From: Marsupella aquatica
Taxonomy: Eukaryota; Marchantiophyta
Reading direction: 5' to 3'
Assembly: GCA_973895155.1 (NCBI GenBank)
Contig: OZ316893.1
Location: forward strand, 6,634,001 to 6,698,000
Length of the DNA: 64,000 nucleotides
Shown here: positions 52,876 through 63,697 of the stretch, one piece after another
Position numbering within the stretch: position 1 is the stretch's first letter
How the letters are laid out: each line of letters opens with the position of its first letter
Position numbers and translations under genes: made by a program
The notes under the pieces: generated by a model
What the model was told of the DNA's origin: nothing
Database searches by the model: none
The model's input: the letters and a program-made list of their open reading frames with translations, nothing else

Positions 52876-52879
52876 TCAT

Positions 52880-53662
52880 GGGGCATTAATGTTCCCCCAT
52901 TTTCATGGGGCCCTGTACATTGCCCGTCCCAATCCTCCATGTTGTTGTCTGCTGTGATCGAGTTGTTAAAACATAAACCAAGACTACCATTTTGTCATAC
53001 CATTTTGTCATCTGTTCTAGCCTGCTCAACTTTGTGTCATCAATTTCAGATTTATGTTCTGATACCCTTCAGTTGTTGTCACCTACTTAGGCCCAAGTCC
53101 CCAATGTTGTAGTTTGCTTCAACCCAAGTTTGTCTAAACATAAACCAAGACTCTCATTAATCATGATTTTTATCTAATGTACTAAGTTTTGCTTGAACAT
53201 TTAGACTCTATTACTAGACAGACATGGCTCCATTGGAAAGAAGTGATGACAAAACATAAACCACTACTCCATAGAAAAGAAGCATTTGACAAAACTTCAA
53301 TCAAGACTTTACAATTATGACTCTTAACCAAAATACTAGGCCTTGTAACACTTAGACTCTGTCATGGAGCAAGTATGACTACTTCCAGTAGTTGTGCCAG
53401 AACATAAACCATAACCCCACAAAGTAGAAGTTGATGGCACAAAGTAGGTTGGGACAGAGTGTGCAACAACAAGTGAAGGGTGCCAGAACATCAACCCCAA
53501 GTCAATGACACAAAGTTAATTGGACTCCAGAATGGGTGACAAAATGATAGACTCTTGGTTTAAGTTTTGGCAAACTTGGGCCGGAGTGGGCAGCAACATT
53601 GGGGACTCGGATGGCCAGTGTATAGGGGCCCAGGAAAATGGGGGATCATTAACTCAGTGTGG
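52880..53662. mobile_element. Fold-back element with ~230-bp inverted arms
   Basis: Left arm about 52880-53110 and the reverse complement of about 53430-53662 share in order CCCCCATTTTC.TGGG, ACATAAACCAAGA versus ACTTAAACCAAGA, ATTTTGTCA, AACTTTGTGTCAT, GATGTTCTG.CACCCTTCA and TTGTTGTCAC. Identity is perhaps 70-75% by eye. The ~320-bp centre carries more ACATAAACCA phrases and has no ORF. It is probably a non-autonomous DNA transposon; the superfamily is not determinable. Confidence 0.7.
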
Positions 53663-53931
53663 ATTTAAGGTGCGGTAATCTTTTCCTCTGATAGTTCACA
53701 AAACCTTGCCAAGAATGTCAAGGGGTGACTCAGTCAACTGTACTATAAATAGATATTTTAGTTAATTTGACTATGTGGTCATCATGTCATGAACATTAGC
53801 ACAGACTATTTGAAGTCATAACATACAATGTTGTTGCATAAATTTCACTTACACTGACCACCACCAAAAGGGTCCCAATAATTGCATATTAAAATATGAC
53901 AAATACAGTCTACGACATCCCTCCATACGAT

Positions 53932-54115
53932 GCTTTTTTTTGTTTGGAAAAGGGGGGGTGCAAGGACCCATCAATAACACTCATGGGGAGGAATGCCACC
54001 CATAAGGAAACAAATGGGCCCAACACCCGGGGCCAGTGACCCCAAAAAACAACCACCCTAGTCAGGCCAGACAGCCCAACAACACCACCGGAGACTCTCC
54101 ACATTGGAGAACCTG
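53932..54115 (-). repeat. Possible retroposed fragment with A-tail
   Basis: A compositionally distinct C/A-rich block on the plus strand. Read on the minus strand it ends in a purine-rich stretch and CAAAAAAAA, as a retroposon 3' end would. No clear target duplication and no recognised family. A similar poly-T-led block occurs at about 9777-9860. Confidence 0.35.
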
Positions 54116-54707
54116 GAATGCAGCAAACTACCCTTCTTACTTCCCTCCCTATGGATCCTGATAGATGATAAACTTGGTTATTTTCTTTATTAAATCAATG
54201 AGTGCACATCTTATATTAGAGGTATATGCTTAATCAACCCCCTCTGGACTGTTTCCTACTTAATCTACCCCCTATGTTCAGATCTGCCCCAATTGACCCC
54301 CTTTGACAATTTCTTACAAATACTTCTTGTGAGGAGCACTAGAGGGAGACTTTACCGCAACGAACTCTAATTTTCTATCATATGAGCCTGTGGTACGCCG
54401 CAATTGTGTCAAGATAGGAGTCGGCCCACAATCCGTGCGTGATAAGAATGACACCGGATGCAGTCGTGAGTACTTTTGTGTTTGAAGACAAAACTAGTAT
54501 TGTCTTCCTTTGTTTAGGGGTTAGTCTCCAATTTTCTGAAATTTAAACTTAATAAAACTACGCTCCTCTCCATAATGTTCATATACAACTGCCCTGTTGA
54601 GAATCTTTATCAGACAAATCTATTTTTGGATATTCCACTAGAGAGATATCTATTTTTGGATCTCCTCCCAGGCAAATGTTATTGGATTTCTTTGACATAT
54701 AGATTAT

Positions 54708-55395
54708 TATGAATAGGATAATGGTCTGGTTAGAGGGCATTATGAGATATAATGCACTGAAAAATGAGGGCAACGAGGGCTGCAGCCCAAGTTTTGAGGG
54801 TATTACTCTCATAATGCCAGTAATTAGGACATTAATGTGCATAAAAACTTGAGTGATTTTTTGGTAATAAATAATAAAAAGTGAATCTCTGAATAGAAAA
54901 TCTCAGCAAAAGTTCATGCAATTGGCCCAAGGCATGAAAGAAGTAAAAAAACAAATCTTATGATTTTGATACAAGTTATTATGTTTATTTGGTAAAACTA
55001 TATTTGTGTTTTACTTTTCCTATTTTTATGATACTTCACATAATGCCCTCCTCAAAAGAAGAGAGGCTACATGAATAAGATAATGTCCTGGGTTAGAGGG
55101 CATTATGAGACATTATTCTCATAATGCCAGTAACTAGGACATTAATTTGCGTAAAAATTTGTTGAGTGATTTTTGGTAACAAACAAGAAAAGGTGAATCT
55201 ATGAATAGAAAATGCATAGAAAATACAAGCCAAAGGGCCTACAATTGGTCAAAGGCATGAAAAAAGTAAAAAAAAAATCTTGTAATTGTGATACAAGTTA
55301 TTATGTTATTTTATTTGATAACACTACACATTTGGGTTTTATTTTTCCTATTTTTGTGATATTTCACATAATGCTCTCCCCAAAAGAAGGGAGGC
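54708..55395. mobile_element. Two tandem MITE copies with TIR GAGGGCATTATG
   Basis: Copy 1 (54733-55050, 318 bp) and copy 2 (55096-55378, 283 bp) both begin GAGGGCATTATGAGA and end CACATAATGCYCTC. The terminal inverted repeat is 12 bases perfect in copy 1 and one mismatch in copy 2. Interiors share CATAATGCCAGTAA.TAGGACATTAAT and GATACAAGTTATTATGTT. Flanks are also repeated (GAATARGATAATG before, AAAAGAAGRGAGGCT after), so a ~362-bp unit was duplicated in tandem. A further terminal piece lies at 56994-57082. Confidence 0.75.
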
Positions 55396-55399
55396 TGTA

Positions 55400-56085
55400 C
55401 AGGAAATTAATACACTTAAAAATACAAAGCAAAAAATCAAGAAATTTTTTAAGTGAAATTAATGCACTCAAAGTAGAAATTAATCTGTGGACCCCATGTT
55501 CATCCAAGGAATGTTTGTGTGATTAAGTGACATCAATTTTCATCAAGGCGGTAACCAACGGTTTTGAGTCTCCCGATGGTGTTGGTGTTTGCTCGTACAA
55601 AAACAAATGCTCAAAAGATAGAGATTAATCAAACGAAAGGTTGAATGTGGAAGAATTGAGTTTTCTTATAGGTTTTGCTTACACATTGGAGAAATAATCT
55701 TTCAATTATTCTTGATTGATTGTTTGTGAGTTACATTGAGCATTACCGCCACAAGACAGACTAGAGCACAACACTCAGTTGTTGGCAAAAGAGCGCTTGT
55801 CAATTTGGTGGGAAGAATGTTCACACAAAACAAACGAGCCGTCACTTCAAACAAAGGATTTGTAGTTATTTTTATTTAAGAAAGCTATGGTGTGAGGGGA
55901 AGACTAACAATTGTTTCTTTGACATAGAGGCTGCATTTGGCGTCAACCTGTGTTCAGAGTGAGTTTTAGTTGAAGACTATCTAAGAGATGCGAACAATTC
56001 AAGCTGGGAAGCAAGCATTGTGGACAAGCGATGGTGACGTAATCAAAGAAATCAATTTGTAGTGGCTAAGTTTGTGACGGTGACG
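55400..56085. other. AT-rich intergenic stretch, no gene seen
   Basis: No coding exon recognised. AAATTAATGCACTCAAA-type phrases recur here and at 57.05 kb. Confidence 0.5.
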
Positions 56086-56109
56086 AGATTGTGATATCTC
56101 TTAATCGAG

Positions 56110-56610
56110 AAAGGGTTTCCAATGAGCCTCAAATTGATAAATTTTGTCAAGTTCCATATGAGTTTTTGAATATCTTTGCCTTTCCAATGAGTGTTAGTAT
56201 AAGAAATTTTGATTATGAGCTTATGAATTCTTTTAGCTTTCTAACATTGAGTCTGACATTTATAGATTTTATGTTAGATTTTTTCACGGTGCTCAAGAGA
56301 TCATGAGGTTTTCAATCTTTTTAGCTTTCTAATGTGTGACATTGAGATTATTTGTCAAGAAATAGGGAGATCATGAGTATCTAAATTTCTCTAGCTTTTC
56401 AATGAACCTAACATTGATAGATTTTGTCAAGTACTAAAGAGATGATGAGTTTTTAATTTTACTCTAACTTTCCAATGAGTGACATTGAGAGATTCTATCA
56501 AGACATTACTAAAAAGATCACGAGTTTCTAAATTTTGATCTTGAATTTTCCAATGAATCAAACATTGAAATTTTTTATCAAGTACTAAGGAGATTTATTA
56601 TTTAGTTTTA
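56110..56610. repeat. Degenerate tandem array, ~80-95-bp units
   Basis: About six diverged units in which TTTCCAATGAG, ACATTGATAGATTTTGTCAAG, a short gap, AAGAGATCATGAGT and TCTAAATTT follow each other. Unit boundaries are blurred by indels. Confidence 0.65.
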
Positions 56611-56993
56611 CAATGTGAAGCCAAATGGGTTTTAATTATGTACATTTCTATCGATTGATTTTTTCAAACTTGTAAATAATTAAAAAATACAAACATTTTG
56701 ATATAAAACATTGATATATCTTTGACAAACATCAAAATGGTAACTTTGTTTTACTAAATGACATCTCTTCTTTTGTATTTTGGTTTTTTTACGTTTAGTA
56801 TTTATGGCATGATGCCCCAAAAATTACGTTATTTTTGCCACAAATAGGAATATGCACATTTGTTATTGTTAAAAATATGATATTTCTGTTTGTGGCTAGT
56901 TGTGATGATGTGAAGGAACCTTATGGCTGAGAATTTGCAAGACCCCTAATGGGGGTCCCTAAAGAAAAATCACAAAAGTATTTACATTTTATG

Positions 56994-57082
56994 ATAATTC
57001 ACATAATAAGTTACTCGAACGAAGGGAGGCTGTATGTGAAATTAATGCACTCAAAAATAGAAAAGTAAAATCACAAAATCTT
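56994..57082. repeat. Partial copy of the MITE flank sequence
   Basis: AATTCACATAATAAG, GAAGGGAGGCTGTATGTGAAA and TTAATGCACTCAAAAATA match 55363-55475, including DNA just outside MITE copy 2. Confidence 0.6.
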
Positions 57083-57177
57083 TACGTAAGTAGTATATTA
57101 CCTTGCATGGCTACCAAAAGCTTGTATTTTATGATTCTCATGACGGACCAAGGTGCACAAACAACCATGCCACTACA

Positions 57178-57331
57178 TGGCTCGGCTCTGACCTTCCAAC
57201 CAGTTTGACCTTTTCTAGCCTTGTTTGGCAGCGCCTTGTGGTCCAGTGGCTAGATGGCTCAGCTCTGCCCTTCCAACCAGTTTGACCTTTTCTAGCCTTG
57301 TTTGGCAGCGCCTTGTGACCCAGTGGCTAGA
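57178..57331. repeat. Two tandem 77-bp copies
   Basis: 57178-57254 and 57255-57331 both read TGGCTCRGCTCTGMCCTTCC, continue CCAGTTTGACCTTTTCTAG and end CCAGTGGCTAGA, with only a few differences. The second copy ends 4 bases before the glycosyltransferase stop codon region on the opposite strand. Confidence 0.9.
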
Positions 57332-57335
57332 AATT

Positions 57336-58750
57336 CTACTTGCTTCCATGATTTGGGGACAGGTTATGATTACGGAAGTCGTCCAAGAATTCCTGGAAAA
57401 CCCTTGACTTGGATCCACCTTCAGCCGCTGCTGCTGTTGCCGTCCTTTGCAGCGCTTCCATTCTGCTTTTGATTGCTTTCCCTTCCGATTCTACCATCAA
57501 CAGGCGGACCACCCTGTTAACCTCATCCCGTTTGAAAACGTTTTGAGGCCCCGTCGGAAGTTCCGCAGCAACCTTAAGCTCATCGACCACATATCTGCAG
57601 CAGCATTCCCATGGTCAAATGGAAGTATGGTGCCTTGTACTATAGCTAGAAGATGAAATTTCAGATACACGAATCGTAAATTGTTGACTGCTGACAAATA
57701 CAGCTGCAGGGGACTGTAAAACGCAAAGGTCCATTACCTGCAATTGAGATGTTGCTCTGCACTCTGTGGGCATGCGATCATGGGCACGCCCAACATTATG
57801 CTCTCTAGAGTGGAGTTCCATCCGGAGTGAGTGAGGAAGCCACCAGTGGATGAATGAGCCAGGACCTGCAGTTGGGGTGCCCAGCCAGTCACAACACAGC
57901 AACGCTCACCTAATCGTGCTTCAAAACCTATTGGAAGTACTTCGCTGAGTGGCGGGGTCTGCTCCCCTGAGCTCCCCTCCGATTGTGGGACCACCCACAA
58001 GAAATGCTGCTCGCTCTCCTCCAGTCCCAAGGCCAATTCCTTAATCTGCGCTGGACGAAGGTGGACGTGGCTTCCAAACGCAACATAGAGAACTGAAGTG
58101 GGAGCCTGCGAGTCAAGGAACTGAAGGCATTTGCTTGTTGAATCTTCTAATCCTCGATTGACTTTGACGTTGGGGAGGGCGACCGACGTCGAAAGAAAAG
58201 GACCAACTGGGTAAATCTTGGGCACCTGCAGTATTCACACACATATTCAAGACAACAGCTGTAGTACAACGCTCCGATTATTGTACATGAACAAGTTGCG
58301 TAGCCACTGCAACAGATCACTCTCGATCTGAGAACGAAAACTTGGCGGTCAAGTAATTCATGCCATCTCTGTCATTAATAGCTCAGAGGGAGGAAGGAGT
58401 AAGGAAACCTTGATATGATCCACGGTATTTCTCCATGTGTCAATAACCTTTCCTTCTAGCTCGAGAAACGAGTTTACTAGAAGACCTGCTGCTTGTGTCA
58501 CTGATTCACCTCTCCACAGGACCTCACCAGGGTCTTCTCGGAAAGATCGGGGGAGTTCGTAGTAAAGCAAAGAAGGGAGCCCAGGGATGCAAAGTTGCGA
58601 ATCGAAGTAAACGAGCTTCCCATCGTCCTTATCTGAGAACTGTAATTGTCCACTTTCATAGTACTCTAGAAAACCTTGCATTGCCCGTGCAAAAATTACT
58701 CCCGACGTAACGAACATATACCTCGGAATTTCCAACGTATCAGCTAACTC
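57336..58750 (-). CDS. UDP-glycosyltransferase, 3' exons (partial gene)
   Basis: Three exons (58409-58750, 57738-58225, 57336-57594) with GT-AG borders encode the C-terminal 362 residues of a family-1 plant UGT. The PSPG box is clear: WAPQLQVLAH, HSGWNSTLES, then CPQSAEQHLN. Two common positions differ (HCGWNS reads HSGWNS; WP reads CP). Family enzymes move glucose or another sugar from a UDP-sugar to small acceptors such as phenolics, in the cytosol; the acceptor is unknown. The first listed exon starts at an AG acceptor (TTATACAG), so N-terminal exon(s) lie upstream beyond the copia inserted in this intron and outside the window. No frame damage in what is visible. Whether the gene still splices across the ~5-kb insertion is unknown. 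Confidence 0.92.
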
Positions 58751-58900
58751 CTGTATAACTCATCAGCACAGAAATCAGATTAATTCCTTGGACAATTGGA
58801 AAAATACTGAACAAAGCGAACAATTAAAACTCCTTTCTCACAAAACGAGACAGTTCGTTCCAATTCTTCAGCACAAGGGTTTTCCCAACGGGTGAACCTA

Positions 58901-59343
58901 TGATCAGGAGTATCAAAACGAGGTAAAGTGCACACGGAAGTACGTGAAGAGAATACACGTGAGGAACTCAATGCTGTGAGAATTGGAGACAGAAAATAGT
59001 AAACATCGAGTCCATGAGTTCCAGTGAATAAGCTTCGAATCCTCTATTGAATATTGAACTCTGAGTACCCCGAGAATCAAACCAGACATAAGTACTTCAA
59101 CCAAGAGCATTACTCGCCCGGGGAGAAAAGCTAGTTTGAATTCTTAACAGGATAAACATGAGGATCGAGCATCCACTAGACAGGAGCGGGGAGAGCAGAG
59201 CACAACACGTGTTGAGTCCCCGCTGTCAAAACACCCCGCGTCCTTTTACATGTAAGGACAGTAAGCGGTGCAGGAAAATTCACAAAACTACAGAAAGAAC
59301 GTCGAGACAAAGAACAGTAAAGGGAGAAAATCCCTTTCACACA
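58901..59343 (-). repeat. Copia-2 3' LTR
   Basis: 443 bp, starts TGTGTGAAAG and ends CCTGATCA on the minus strand. The outer flank reads ACCTA (58896-58900) on the plus strand. The purine tract CCGGGGGG lies just inside at 59344-59351. Confidence 0.92.
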
Positions 59344-59489
59344 CCCCCCGGATCGACGATCTTCTGTGTGTTTGGTGCAGAAGGAAACAAAACCAGACCA
59401 AGGAGTTCAATGAATCGTTGGAAACGTATTCCAGCAAGCGGTTTCGTTAAACCATCAGCTGGCATAATTTCAGTAGACAAATATTTGAT

Positions 59490-62400
59490 CTACACATGCC
59501 CTTGGCGAACCTGTTCACGTACATAATGCCATTGGATTTCAATGTGTTTGGTCCGAGCGTGATGCTCAGGATTGATGGTTAATGCAATTGCTGGTTTATT
59601 GTCACCATAGATCACAACCGTCGTAATGTCTGAAGTGCAGAGATTGAGCTGCTGTAGAAGCTGCCGCAACCAGATAGCTTCCTTGCAAGCAATTGAGTAG
59701 GCGACGTATTCAGCCTCCGTACTGCTGGTGGTGATGATTGGCTGCTTCCGAGATTTCCAGCTGATGGCACTGCCTGCTAATTTGAAGAGATAACCAGATG
59801 TAGACTTTCGATCCACACTGTTATCAGCGAAAGATGCATCACAATAGCCCTGAAAATTCATTGAATGAATTTCAATGCCAGGAGAAGAAACAGCTTCATA
59901 TTTGAGGCCAAGATTAACAGTGCCTCGAAGATAACCAAGAATGTGCCTGACACAACTCTGATGTTCGAAGGCCGGATTATGAGCAAACTGGCCAAGTCGA
60001 GAACAACGCTCAGAAAGATCAGGTCTCGTCCATACTGCAAGGTACATGAGAGAGCCAATCATGGCTTGATACAACTGCTTCTGATCATGTGTAGCAGGGA
60101 TTTCACTTGGGAGCAGGCGATCAGTGCCGCTAGAAGGAGCAGACAAAGGAAGAGCCGACTCCATATGAAAACGAGAAAGAACCTTAAGAGCATATTTCTG
60201 TTGGGCAAGGTAAAGGACACCTTGGCTACGATCACGATAGATGGCAAGCCCTAAATACTCAGTCAGATCTCCGAGCTCATGAACCTCATACTTGGAGGAG
60301 AGGATGGACTTCATAGACGCACTGCCGCTAAGAGTTTTTGAAATGGTAATAATATCATCCACCCATAAGACAATAAGATCGCCATCAGAATTCTTAAGAA
60401 CACAAGGATCTGAGGGTAAAGGAAAGAAGCCCTGCAAAGCTAAGTATGCGGTGATTTCGATGTACCAAAGGCGTGGAGACTGGCGCAAGCCATACAAAGC
60501 TCGTAAAAGCAGCCAAACAAGAAGCTGGCCAAGATGATCGTAGGTTTCGTAGCCAGGAGGTGGTCGAACATAGATTGGAGCTTGACCAGCCATTAGAGCA
60601 TTCAAAAAAGCCGTAACAATATCATAACACTTAGCCTCAAGATTTAATGCAGCAACATTAGCCATGATAGCACGGAAAGTCTTAGGACGGACCACTGATG
60701 CAAAAGTATCCCCGTAATCCTCCCCTGGTCGTTGTTTATCGCCACGAGCTACGAAACGTGCCTTGTAGATGCCCGCTGCTTTCTGTGTGTACACCCATTT
60801 TGATGGGAGAAGACGTGCACCAACAGGTAAAGGGATTAAACGTGCAACATTCAACTTCGTAAGTTGATTAAACTCTCTCTTCTCTGCAGCTTGCCATAAA
60901 TCAGCATCCGGCCTAGACATGGCCTCCTTGTGTGTCTTAGGCACCTCAGAGGAGGCTGAAAATAGTGCGGCTGAATAAGAATAAAGCAGCGTGGATGGAA
61001 TGCGTGTCAGCAAAGAAGTAGAAAATCGAGGTGGAGGGATTCCCCGCGTAGATCGCTCAGAACGTCGAGGAGCTGAAGGTATATTAGATATTGCAGCTGT
61101 GAGGTCTGCTGTCAATTCTTGTGGCGAGATTGCGCCCAAAGGGGGAAAGATAGAAGGAATTAAATTGTTATTGTCAAAACATTCCACAGAGTCGAGAGTA
61201 TTGGCCGTAGACGAAGGGCCGGATTGTGACTGGCCATCAATGAGAGATGGAACAAATGGAGTGCTCGGCAGAATAGAACCCGCAATTGCAAGTGGAGGAA
61301 TAAGAGAAGTAATATCATATGGGACGTCGAGATGAATGAAACTTGAATCAGAAGATGTACTCGCCTCTAATGGAGAGGTGGTGCGTGGCGTTTCATCAAT
61401 GGAAACGTATGCAGACACCGCAAACTCATTTGTATCCGGAAACCATATACGGTAATTCAAGCCATCACCGTATCCAACCAAGTATCCCTTCTTAGCTCGA
61501 GCAGCAAACTTCTCACCACGAGGTCGAGTCTCTGGGGGTATATGAACGTAAGCAAGTGCTCCAAAGACGCGTAGATGAGAAATATTTGAATTGAACTGGC
61601 GATGAAATGGTTCATTCAAGGCAGCAACTGGGGATAAAGAAAGCGTGTTTGCAGTTGTCGGCAAACGATTGGTCACGTACACTGCAGCATTAATAGCCTC
61701 TGGCCAGAGTCGGGGTGGAAGATGAGAGTCAAGCAGCATCGCATGAGCCCGCTCTGTAATGACACCATTAGATCGTTCAGCAATACCATTCTGAGTATGG
61801 TGGTATGGAGCCGAATGGGTCATGGTACACCCTTGGGTTGATAAGAAAGTCAGAAACTGCTGACTGCCAAACTCAGTGCCATTGTCGCAATGAAGAGATG
61901 CAATGATGGTGGCATAGTGAGTTTGAATGGCCGTAAAAAATTGTTGGACAATAGGGACAGCTTGACTCTTACTCTGAATAGAGTAGACCCAACGAAAACG
62001 TGAGTGATCATCAGTAAGAAGAAGAAAATACTTCTGATTTTGAATGCCAACAGTAGCGATGGGACCACACAGGTCAAGATGGATTTTCTGAAAAGGAGCA
62101 GAAGCCCGAGTGTGAGTTTCGCGAGAAATCACACGAGAAGATTTGGCCAAAGTGCATACTTCACAGGATGGCAAAGTGTGAGAACCAGAAAGCGTAATGT
62201 GTTCCTGTTGGATGATTTTCTGGAGGCCATCAGAATGAAGATGTGCAAATCTTCGATGAAGGAGAGGTAGAGTAACTGTTTGGGCGTAAAAATGGCTCTT
62301 ATCAGGGACACAAGAAGATGTAGATTGAATCGTCAAGACCTTAAGACCATCAAGCCATTTTGCGGTGGCAAATTCGTGACCAGTAACCTGTATGATAAAG

Positions 62401-63623
62401 CGGGACTCCCAGCCATGCCAATAGACTCCCTTCTTTTCAAGAAGATGCTCTGAGATAGTATTCAATTCGCTGCTAGGCATGTATCGAACATTGTGTAAAC
62501 GAATATGTCGAAAGGATTGGTCAGTGCATCGTAATGAGAGATCAACAATGCCATATCCAGGAGAAATGATTTGACCAGCACCCGTATTGATGGAAAGCGG
62601 ATCGGCAGTGTAGTCATGAAAAAGCTTCTGGTTATTACAGAAGTGATGATTGGCGCCTGAATCTGCAATCCATGTGCCCGTATCAACTGCTTGAAGCTCT
62701 GTCAATTGTGCCGAATGAGAGCACTGCACAAAATTAAAGAGATCAAGATCTGGAGAAGAGTCGTGTACAGGAGCAAAAGAAGGAGAAGCCTGAACATTAT
62801 TGGTACCCTGAAGACGCTGTTGAATGCGCTCCATAACAAGTGTATTTGGCTGCCAACCCGGACGTCGCAAGTGTAAATGTTTGTAGTAGCAGGTCTCCTC
62901 CTTGTGACGAGGTAAACGGCAATACTTGCAAATTTCCTTGGAGAGCGACGTCGAAGGAGGCCGGGGATTGGACGTTGTCACATTGAGCTGCATCGGAGTG
63001 GGAGCAATCACAGCCAGATGATATTCGTCCTTGGCTTCTTGTAACAAAGAATCAAGAGATGGAGAAGCGGTTGGATTGCGCCGAAGGTGATCTCGGACAT
63101 TGGCTGTCCAATGCTCATAATGCTTATCCAAACTGTGTATGAATTGCATGGTTTGGACAGCAGAATCAACAACAATTCCAACGGCAGCACACCGATCAAG
63201 AGCATCTCGGTATTTTGTAGTAAAAATCTCCATATCTTCACCACGGTATTGAAGTTTGACGAAAGTCACCCAAGTGTTGTGCTTCTGAATGATGCCTTGA
63301 GGCTGGTATGTCTGCTTCAACTTATCCCAGCAAGCGGCCGCAGTGAGCACAGATGCTAGCATACTTTGAATGTGTGGTTTGCACGTAGAGAGAATAATCA
63401 TACGAGCATGTGCAGCTTGAGCATTGTAAGATTCTAAACGAGCTTGAAACTGATAGGCCTTCTCGTCCACTTCTTGTACCGGAGAAACTGCAGTACCATC
63501 AACAAATTTCCACCCGCCTGAAGATGCAAGACTAGAGGAGACAAGTAAATTCCACTGCTCATAGTTCGAGCCTCCTTCAAGTTTAGGCAACAGATGACTA
63601 GAATCGCGATATGTGAATGCCAT
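59490..63623 (-). CDS. Copia-2 gag-pol polyprotein, intact
   Basis: One open frame of 1,377 residues from ATG 63623; the frame is open further upstream to 63755 but that would begin inside the LTR. Gag is followed by the zinc knuckle CKYC...H...C (232-245, exact CX2CX4HX4C). Next come protease DSG (321-323), integrase HHCC (His456/His461, Cys487/Cys490) and the integrase catalytic triad Asp517, Asp580, Glu616. RT has WVDD at 1087-1090 (Tyr of the usual YVDD replaced by Trp, both Asp kept). RNase H carries STEAEYVAY near the C terminus. Order and size are those of a complete autonomous Ty1/copia element. It has no frame damage, consistent with the near-identical LTRs. Confidence 0.96.
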   Translation of the reverse strand: MAFTYRDSSHLLPKLEGGSNYEQWNLLVSSSLASSGGWKFVDGTAVSPVQEVDEKAYQFQARLESYNAQAAHARMIILSTCKPHIQSMLASVLTAAACWDKLKQTYQPQGIIQKHNTWVTFVKLQYRGEDMEIFTTKYRDALDRCAAVGIVVDSAVQTMQFIHSLDKHYEHWTANVRDHLRRNPTASPSLDSLLQEAKDEYHLAVIAPTPMQLNVTTSNPRPPSTSLSKEICKYCRLPRHKEETCYYKHLHLRRPGWQPNTLVMERIQQRLQGTNNVQASPSFAPVHDSSPDLDLFNFVQCSHSAQLTELQAVDTGTWIADSGANHHFCNNQKLFHDYTADPLSINTGAGQIISPGYGIVDLSLRCTDQSFRHIRLHNVRYMPSSELNTISEHLLEKKGVYWHGWESRFIIQVTGHEFATAKWLDGLKVLTIQSTSSCVPDKSHFYAQTVTLPLLHRRFAHLHSDGLQKIIQQEHITLSGSHTLPSCEVCTLAKSSRVISRETHTRASAPFQKIHLDLCGPIATVGIQNQKYFLLLTDDHSRFRWVYSIQSKSQAVPIVQQFFTAIQTHYATIIASLHCDNGTEFGSQQFLTFLSTQGCTMTHSAPYHHTQNGIAERSNGVITERAHAMLLDSHLPPRLWPEAINAAVYVTNRLPTTANTLSLSPVAALNEPFHRQFNSNISHLRVFGALAYVHIPPETRPRGEKFAARAKKGYLVGYGDGLNYRIWFPDTNEFAVSAYVSIDETPRTTSPLEASTSSDSSFIHLDVPYDITSLIPPLAIAGSILPSTPFVPSLIDGQSQSGPSSTANTLDSVECFDNNNLIPSIFPPLGAISPQELTADLTAAISNIPSAPRRSERSTRGIPPPRFSTSLLTRIPSTLLYSYSAALFSASSEVPKTHKEAMSRPDADLWQAAEKREFNQLTKLNVARLIPLPVGARLLPSKWVYTQKAAGIYKARFVARGDKQRPGEDYGDTFASVVRPKTFRAIMANVAALNLEAKCYDIVTAFLNALMAGQAPIYVRPPPGYETYDHLGQLLVWLLLRALYGLRQSPRLWYIEITAYLALQGFFPLPSDPCVLKNSDGDLIVLWVDDIITISKTLSGSASMKSILSSKYEVHELGDLTEYLGLAIYRDRSQGVLYLAQQKYALKVLSRFHMESALPLSAPSSGTDRLLPSEIPATHDQKQLYQAMIGSLMYLAVWTRPDLSERCSRLGQFAHNPAFEHQSCVRHILGYLRGTVNLGLKYEAVSSPGIEIHSMNFQGYCDASFADNSVDRKSTSGYLFKLAGSAISWKSRKQPIITTSSTEAEYVAYSIACKEAIWLRQLLQQLNLCTSDITTVVIYGDNKPAIALTINPEHHARTKHIEIQWHYVREQVRQGHV

Positions 63624-63677
63624 GAGAAACCTCAAAAGAAGGAAGCCGGGAGAGGTAAAATGATGAGAGTATTGATC

Positions 63678-63696
63678 AAATAAAGGCCCGTAACCT
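63678..63696 (-). other. Copia-2 primer-binding site, internal tRNA-iMet type
   Basis: Just inside the 5' LTR the minus strand reads TAGGTTACGGGCC. The usual TGGTATCAGAGC is absent. GGTTACGGGCC matches, with one mismatch, the complement of the anticodon-arm region of plant initiator tRNA-Met (GGTTATGGGCC), the site type known from Drosophila copia, which primes with a cleaved tRNA half. Confidence 0.65.
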
Positions 63697-63697
63697 A

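Noticed and set aside
52386-53112. Overlapping plus-strand ORFs of 144 and 164 codons after the nucleosidase gene.
   Set aside because: No domain or splice partner is visible, and the second ORF runs into the fold-back arm; probably chance.
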